This document shows, piece after piece, positions 58,456-64,000 of a stretch of DNA of 64,000 nucleotides. The position numbers and the translations under genes are program-made. Origin of the DNA: Bimuria novae-zelandiae CBS 107.79. Lineage: Eukaryota; Ascomycota; Dothideomycetes; Pleosporales; Didymosphaeriaceae. Numbering within the stretch: the stretch's first letter is position 1; each line of letters begins with the position of its first letter. Under the pieces are notes generated by a model. The model searched no databases and was not told the origin of the DNA. It saw nothing but the letters and a program-made list of their open reading frames with translations. Location of the stretch: contig ML976659.1 in the NCBI GenBank assembly GCA_010015655.1, positions 656,360-720,359 of the forward strand. The letters run 5' to 3'.

Positions 58456-60197
58456 CAAAGGGTAATCTCAATAAAGTCGGCCGTCATGTGACTTGCCAAG
58501 AAGCTAGCGCGTCACTAGCGGAACAGAGTCTCCGAGCCTCCGAGCCTCTAAGAGCTCTGTAGAGCGTCAACACCTACACTTCAACCTCACGTTTCTCACT
58601 CAATATGGCTTCAAATCCTGCCAAAAAAAGCTCTCGATTGCTTTCAGAAGCCCAGCTAGCTGCTATCGTCGTTCTCAGGACAAAATACAACCTCACTTTC
58701 CCAGAAATCGCCACTGATTTGGGTATAACTGACCACGCCTGTGGTAAGGCATTTCGACGCGTCAAAGGCGCCGCAAAGGGCGACTCACTGCAGGAATTGC
58801 TAGCTGCAACACCTACAGTCAAGCAGTCTCCTCCTGGCAGACCTGTAAAGGTACGCGATGGCTCTACGCTGAGCGCAAGACTACGGCATGACATCATCGT
58901 AAATGGCACCTACCGGGTGCATGACGCTGTCAGAGACCTCTGCGCAGAAGCTGGCATCACACTTAGTGAGAATACAGTCCATAACATTGCTAGGGAGCAC
59001 CGCGACGAGCAGCACCCATACGCAATAACTCGCGGAGTACGACCCAAAAAACCGGCGCTTAGTAGCAACGACGAGGACCAGCGACTACAGTACTGTGCCT
59101 GGCTTAAGGCTGAATATAACCTACACTTTCCACGCATTATATTCGTCTGCTATAATGAGACCTCTAAGTCTATTGGCGGGAGCAATATACGTAGCGGAAA
59201 GCAGAGGATTTCAAGACCAGTTGGACAAGACAGTAACGTCTACGCACTACCTGCAACGCCACCTAAATTCAGTCTTATAATCTGCGCTGCCACTTTAACT
59301 AATACTACTTGCTCCTATCAACGCCCTTGCGTTGTTTGGGCTCAGGACGACGATAAGAGCCGCGAGGACCTTATACAACGCGTCTCCCACACAAATAATA
59401 TGGCAAAGGAGGCTCTTAAGGTCAAACGCTCTCGCGCGACTGTCGCTGGCACTAACAAGGAGCGGCAACTACGGGAAATCAACCGCAATATTGCCTATAA
59501 TAACAGTCAACGCTAAGCTACTAACAAGACTGCTAGTAAGAAGGGTGGAGCTCTCCGCGCAGGTATCAAGAAACCTCTTACTATTGAAAAGTTCTTCAAA
59601 ACAGAGGAGTTTGTATACAACGGAGGGAAGGGCATGAACGGCATCTGGTACGCAGAGAACATACTTAAGAAACACCTATTCCCTTATTACTACGCTATAC
59701 GCGACAATAACCCAGGCGCAGCTATCTATTTAATTCAAGACAACGTTCGCCTACACTCACTAGGTCTCCGATACTGCCAGCCAGAAATTGAAGCTCTAGG
59801 AATCAAGTTTGGCCCTCAGCCTCCCAATTCACCCGACTTACACCCAATTGAGCGCTGTTTTGGGCGTCTAGAAGGTTTTTTGGCAAGTTACGAATGCCTA
59901 TCAAGTTCTAAGGAGGCCAAAAAGGCTGCAGAACAGTACATAAAGGAGGTCTGGCAAGGTGATGAGACACTCAGGCAGTATATGGCCGAAAAGCTTCATC
60001 CTACCTACTTTATGCGCGTTGCAGAGCTCTGCGAGGACGCAGGTGGCCAGAACAACTTTACAGCATAATTAGAACATCTTATTTGGGTGTATTTGCTTAT
60101 ACTTTAGATGGAATCAAGATGCGCGACTTTTGAAGTTGCTACCCCTGCAGGAATCCCTGCTGCACGTGACGGCCGACTTTATTGAGATTACCCTTTG
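58456..60197 (+). mobile_element. Tc1/mariner-superfamily DNA transposon
   Basis: This 1742-bp element has terminal inverted repeats of about 37 bp starting CAAAGGGTAATCTCAATAAA. One mismatch is visible near position 35. TA duplications flank it at 58454-58455 and 60198-60199. It carries one transposase gene (58605-60068) that is interrupted by a stop and has a substituted first catalytic residue, so this copy cannot encode an active enzyme. Confidence 0.92.
58605..60068 (+). pseudogene. Tc1-type transposase, one stop and Asp-to-Asn at the first catalytic site
   Basis: A single frame of 487 codons is interrupted only by TAA at 59514-59516. The N-terminal 130 residues hold helix-turn-helix DNA-binding regions (LTFPEIATDLGITDHACGK and a second block near SENTVHNIARE). 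The DDE domain follows. The first catalytic position reads YNETSKSIG, with Asn 184 where the family has Asp. The second is Asp 379 (IQDNVRLHS) and the third is Glu 416 in SPDLHPIER, with 36 residues between the last two by my count. Both defects, TAA and Asn AAT, fit RIP-type CpA-to-TpA changes. The C-terminus continues intact to 60068. Confidence 0.88.
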
Positions 60198-60415
60198 TAG
60201 CATGCAGTCGAGTGCACTAACATCGGACCGGCAGGGGCCTTGAACAGGCTAGACCCTTTGATAATTGCACTGAATGCAGAAGCGAGAGCGGGAGTCGCAC
60301 TAATACCCCACTTCTATTGACACCAAATATGCAATGACTGACACGAGGAAAGGCCGCGAACACTTATAAAATGCTGGTATAGATATTATATTACGAAGAA
60401 TTTCCTCAACAATTA

Positions 60416-60530
60416 GTCGCTTTAGCTCACTTGGGAGAGCGCCAGACTGAAGCAATCCGCTTGACAGCGGCAAACTTCGGTTCGCAACGAAGACATCTGG
60501 AGGTACTGTGTTCGATCCACAGAAGCGACA
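60416..60530 (+). tRNA. tRNA-Phe (GAA) with a 42-nt intron
   Basis: The acceptor stem GTCGCTT pairs with AAGCGAC, followed by discriminator A (60530). The D-arm (TAGCTCACTTGGGAGAGC) and T-arm (CTGTGTTCGATCCACAG) are canonical. The anticodon stem is CCAGA/TCTGG with loop CTGAAGA, so the anticodon is GAA. The intron (60453-60494) lies one base 3' of the anticodon, the eukaryotic position, and can pair with itself. A TATA-like AT-rich stretch precedes the gene, and a TTTTTT run (60531-60536) directly follows as the polymerase III terminator. Confidence 0.96.
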
Positions 60531-60912
60531 TTTTTTGTGCTGTCCGCTTCACAGGAGGTGGACGGAATTTTTTTTTGCCGGCGTGGCTAGGAGCTCCGAA
60601 CGACGCGTATGGGCCACAGTCAGGGCCACGGTCAGCAACATACGTACTTGTCAGCACGCCGGCTCATTGGCTGCTGCGGGGCTCTGATCGAGTGTGCGGA
60701 GTCAGCGGCATCATGACATGGAGGGGTTGGACTGGTCTGGATGAACTGCATGGAAGATGCGCCAGAGCTGGCCGTGTGGCCTTTGGGCTTGCTTTCCGCT
60801 CCGCCTTGCAGATCAGACTTCGACGCTCGCTCCGCGTTTCCCCACAGACACAGGTTTTCGTGGAACATCTAAACCCCCTCCCGTTTTGTCTTGCCAATTG
60901 CAACTGACCAAG
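60531..60912. other. tRNA terminator and GFA-gene promoter
   Basis: It opens with the T-run terminator of the tRNA. I find no separate gene. The frame of the GFA gene happens to stay open upstream of its first ATG. Confidence 0.55.
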
Positions 60913-61473
60913 ATGTCTGACATGGCACATAAGTCAAACTTTACCGGTGACCCAAACGCCCATCCGATCTCCAAGTTCAGCAACTCGATGACAGGCTCTT
61001 GCCTTTGCGGTAGCATCAGTGTTACTATCCACGACAGCGAGCTGTTCAGTAAGCCACGTGGACACTTGTGGCATGTAACCTTCGTGATTCAGACCCGCGC
61101 TCTGCTGACAATTACAAGCCACTGCGCCAACTGCCGTAAGGTCTCGGGCTCTTTCGTATCGGCAAACATGGCCATCGAGAAAGAAAAGGTGACATACGAA
61201 GACAAGAGTGGGATGATAAAGACCTATGAGGACTACGATACTGGAAGTGGAAATTGCATGAAGCGGCTCTTCTGTGGTAACTGTGGTAGTCCGATTATGA
61301 GCCAACCCGAAATCTTTCCGAACATGTACATTGTGAAGATGGGCATGTTTCCGCGGATTCCGCAGCCAGAATGCGAAAGCTTTGCGGCCCATCGACATGA
61401 ATGGCAGGGAAAGCATGACGGTCTGGAGCAGTACGCCTTCGTAAGAGGTCAGAAGAAGCTCGGAGAAGAGTGA
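60913..61473 (+). CDS. GFA-type zinc-binding protein with probable GC-AG intron
   Basis: Exons 60913-61070 and 61119-61473 give 170 residues. The 48-bp intron begins GCATGT and ends ACAAG, with a CTGAC branch-like sequence. Removing it restores the zinc-ligand block HLCHCANCRKVSG, which the unspliced reading disrupts. Its length is a multiple of three, so the frame stays open if retained. Other family cysteines are CLCGSIS near residue 30 and CGNCGSP near residue 117. The C-terminal WQGKHDGLEQYAF completes the family core. It is longer and quite different from the GFA protein at 14145. Catalytic activity is not established for such paralogs. An alternative start is Met 4. Confidence 0.86.
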   Translation: MSDMAHKSNFTGDPNAHPISKFSNSMTGSCLCGSISVTIHDSELFSKPRGHLWHVTFVIQTRALLTITSHCANCRKVSGSFVSANMAIEKEKVTYEDKSGMIKTYEDYDTGSGNCMKRLFCGNCGSPIMSQPEIFPNMYIVKMGMFPRIPQPECESFAAHRHEWQGKHDGLEQYAFVRGQKKLGEE

Positions 61474-61540
61474 GATAAAGTGGTACGTTGGTCATTTTAT
61501 GTATAGATTGAGATTCACGAAATATGGATTCGCACGAATT

Positions 61541-62956
61541 TTAAATAACAAGCGCCATGTCTTCTAGATTGATGTCGAGTCCCGAACTGAGCTGTGGAAT
61601 CTGGGTGTAGTTGCTCTGATCAAGCAACTGTCTCGTCATTTGTAACGTCTGGTTATTGTATTAGTTTCTTGCTAGTCTCTGGGAGGCCGATATCCTTACT
61701 TGTGCGTAGGTCGGGGTCCCGCCGCTCTTCATGACCTGAAGGAAAGCCCAAGTCTTGCACTTGTTAGCACTCATGTCTTTCGGTTTGCAAATTTAGAGGG
61801 CAACTCTAATTACCATGGCTCCCGTGCTGCGCCCAGATATATTTGCGTCTGCGCTCGTTTGATCGTCCCGGCATCCCGAAAACATCGTCACCATCTTATT
61901 TTCAGATCCATACTGTCCGACAAATTCTCCTTCGCACGAGCGTTAGTAATTAAACGTGAAAAGGAGAGAGTTCCACTTACCGTCTTGTAATCCCTCCTCT
62001 TCTTGCTCATTCATATGCTTCAGGCCCTGGAAAAAACTGGTGGCTCCAGCAAAGAGCTGCCTTGCTTCACCCAGCTTGTCGAATCGCAAACCGCCAGATA
62101 TCAGATCTTGTGCCTCGCCAACGAGCTGAGCGCCCTTCCGCAAATTGTCCATGATCGAAATGTTTCCATCCGAGTCGCTCCGGTACACGTAAGGAAGTTC
62201 AACAGCAGAGCCACTATGGCAACAATCCTAAGCGCAAAGGTGCGATATTAGTTTCACGATTCCCCTTACTGGAGCTACGATATGTACCATGAGGATGAAA
62301 AGAGTGCATCCAGGGGCCATGCGAGTGACCAGATGCTGGTGTAGCAAAGTACTGCTAAGCTGGCCCTTATACTCGAAATCCACTGGTACCAGGGAGTCAT
62401 CCAGGCCAGTGCTGCGATTACTGTCCACGTCTTCGACCTGCCCACCGTGACCCGAATAGTGCATAAAGAGAGTGCAACCGGGCTCAGAGACTAGCCAATC
62501 CATAGCAGCCAGGATGTTGTGACCCGTAGGGTAGTACGGGCTGTCTCGATTCACCATGAAGTTGTCGGACAATATCACTCTGTCACGATGGCTGTTGCTG
62601 TAGCCTCTGTAGCTGAGAAACTCAGCCACATTATCAACATCTGCGTGACCTGTACACAGATTAACACAGAGTTTACTGAAGCCGCCTATCTCTCTAGGTT
62701 TCAAAACATGTGCCCCAAGGCAGCCGTGTGGTAGTGATGTAATTTGACGAGAAGTTGGTGTTGAGGTGTTAAGGGAGGGGGCCGCCTAAGAGTCGACACA
62801 TCGGATGATGGGCCTTCCAATCCTTGAAAGCGTACCAATAAATTTGCGCTGGGGCCAGAGGCCCACATGATATGTAACTTACGTACATCCCTTCAGCTCA
62901 TGCGCAGAGCCGACGTAGTTAATTCCAATTAGAAGGGATTTTCTACGCTGTGCCAT
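61541..62956 (-). CDS. MCA1: Type I metacaspase without N-terminal prodomain
   Basis: This is an Arg/Lys-specific, calcium-dependent cysteine protease of the caspase fold. Six exons (62956-62887, 62649-62288, 62227-61981, 61929-61814, 61753-61700, 61648-61541) join to 318 residues, and all five introns are GT-AG and keep the frame. The dyad is intact: His 91 in HYSGHGG and Cys 147 in MDCCHSGS. GLDDSLVPVDFE and MFSGCRDDQTSADA are further family blocks. The protein starts directly at RRKSLLIGINYVGS, so the long Pro/Gln-rich prodomain of yeast Mca1 is missing. The first intron is 237 bp, much longer than the others, and could conceal an exon, although the frame closes without one. Fungal metacaspases act in protein quality control and stress-related death. 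Confidence 0.9.
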
Positions 62957-63443
62957 TATATAATCGGATACCCCGCTAGGAAAGTGCTGACCGGATAATG
63001 TGGAAAGATGCTAATAGTTTTTCTCGAACCTCGTAGGAAGGGAGGAACCGAATTGGAGGTGTGGTAGGGGGGTGGAGTGGGTATGGGGTTCAGCTGCGGT
63101 CTGCATCTTGGCGAAACAGTGGAGTGGGACTGAGACTATTCCTATTCAGGCAAGGTGTGAATCCCAACAGGCACTTATACCTAGATACTGAGATTCACAC
63201 TATTACACAAATCCATGGCAGACATACAATAATGATCAGGAAAATAACCTTGTGATATTTATGCAATGTTGAAGAAAGTGACCAACCCCACCCGCAGGAG
63301 GAATGCTAGGGTCGCTGACTAAGCCAATTTAGCGCTGCTAGCCCACCCCATCATCGCAGGTGGCACGGGGCGAGGCTTCCGCTTTCATCAGCATCAACGG
63401 TTGATGCCACTGCGTTCTTACATTTCAATTCAAGGCTCTGACG
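62957..63443. promoter_or_regulatory. Shared upstream region of metacaspase and F-box gene
   Basis: This 487-bp interval lies between divergent starts. A TATA-like ATTATATAAT lies at 62955-62964, immediately upstream of the metacaspase ATG. I see no other signal. Confidence 0.5.
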
Positions 63444-64000
63444 ATGCTCAAAGATAGAGACTTTCCACCATTGCCTTCGCAGGCGCCGCGGAAGAAGACA
63501 AAGCCACTGGCGAAGCGGCCCTGTCGCAGAGAAGCCACTGGTTTGAACGATCTTCCAGTTGAGCTGGTCCTCGAAATTATCTCTTACCTGCCTGGTATCG
63601 ATGTTCAACATTTTCAACTCCTCACGCTTACTAGCCTCTCCCTCACGAACCGTCGACTTCATACCATCGTTGGCGACAGGCTATATACATCATACGATAG
63701 CCTTTTCTGCGCTCCCTACCCATTCCTTCGTACAGTCATGTCCAATGCTCGACTTGCCTCCCACGTTAAATCCATGTTTATCAGATATGGCCCGAATTCG
63801 CATGCAGACAGACTCGCCTACGCGCCATCTATAGCGGACAAACAACTGATCAAGGACGGTTTGAAAAAATTAGCCATGTCTGATTGGAAAGTATGGGCAT
63901 CTTCTTGCAACGAAACCAATTCCGGAGCCGAGCTTCTCTACGCCACTATGCTTATGTGCACACCGAACGTGGCAAGTCTGGAGATTGGTGATGGAGCATT
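63444..64000 (+). CDS. F-box protein, 5' part (runs off the window)
   Basis: From ATG 63444 the frame is open to the window end, giving 185 codons without stop or clear intron. A basic leader (PRKKTKPLAKRPCRR) precedes the F-box-like segment LNDLPVELVLEIISYLPG (about residues 38-55) and the following LTSLSLTNRRLHTIVGDRLY, where the F-box normally contacts Skp1. The downstream part (SHVKSMFIRYG, TPNVASLEIGDG) looks like the start of a repeat or leucine-rich substrate-binding region. Such proteins recruit substrates to SCF ubiquitin ligases. The target is unknown, and the 3' end is outside the window. Confidence 0.75.
   Translation, partial: MLKDRDFPPLPSQAPRKKTKPLAKRPCRREATGLNDLPVELVLEIISYLPGIDVQHFQLLTLTSLSLTNRRLHTIVGDRLYTSYDSLFCAPYPFLRTVMSNARLASHVKSMFIRYGPNSHADRLAYAPSIADKQLIKDGLKKLAMSDWKVWASSCNETNSGAELLYATMLMCTPNVASLEIGDGA

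Noticed and set aside
1..64000. CRISPR arrays, bacterial operons, rRNA genes
   Set aside because: There are no spaced direct repeats of CRISPR type, no rRNA-like sequence, and the gene structure is eukaryotic throughout.

Overview
The window looks like a nuclear contig of a filamentous ascomycete, most likely a dothideomycete of the Pleosporales type. The grounds are short GT-AG introns of about 45-60 bp, fungal protein families throughout (RPD3, RPN11, RTC1, HMT1, DUF4360, LaeA-like methyltransferase, type I metacaspase), and a two-compartment layout. Gene-bearing DNA of normal composition alternates with AT-rich, stop-riddled blocks whose changes look like repeat-induced point mutation (RIP).

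Layout: (1) 1-9.7 kb is an AT-rich block holding a decayed Ty3/gypsy element (LTRs 1711-2190 and 8867-9384) with a second-family solo LTR inserted in it. (2) 9.7-25.4 kb holds a truncated P450, an amidase, a GFA-type zinc protein convergent with MsrA, a secreted DUF4360 protein, a broken membrane protein gene, a MARVEL protein and an Fmp42-like MFS transporter. (3) 26.1-33.3 kb is a nested repeat island. A TA-flanked element with 86-bp perfect terminal inverted repeats sits in telomere-like DNA and was split by a chromodomain gypsy element (26579-33317, target duplication CTGAT). (4) 33.6-51.1 kb holds a broken 2EXR-like gene, a dual-specificity phosphatase, RPD3 head-to-head with RPN11, a LaeA-like methyltransferase, a small MITE, and HMT1 head-to-head with RTC1. 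(5) 54.0-57.8 kb holds RPS21, an AP-endonuclease-like gene and an FAD-dependent reductase. Each carries one or two apparent single-base lesions. (6) 58.4-64 kb holds a Tc1-type element, an intron-containing tRNA-Phe(GAA), a second GFA-type gene with a probable GC-AG intron, a metacaspase without prodomain and the 5' part of an F-box gene.

Most genes are unrelated housekeeping or accessory functions and do not form one pathway. The best candidates for something under-described are the cysteine-motif ORF antisense to both gypsy elements, the nested inverted-repeat element in an interstitial telomere-like tract, and the cluster of single-base lesions at 54-57.8 kb, including a GT-GG intron in a ribosomal protein gene. 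Exon structures were derived by eye from splice motifs, frame closure and family knowledge. No alignment or database search was run.
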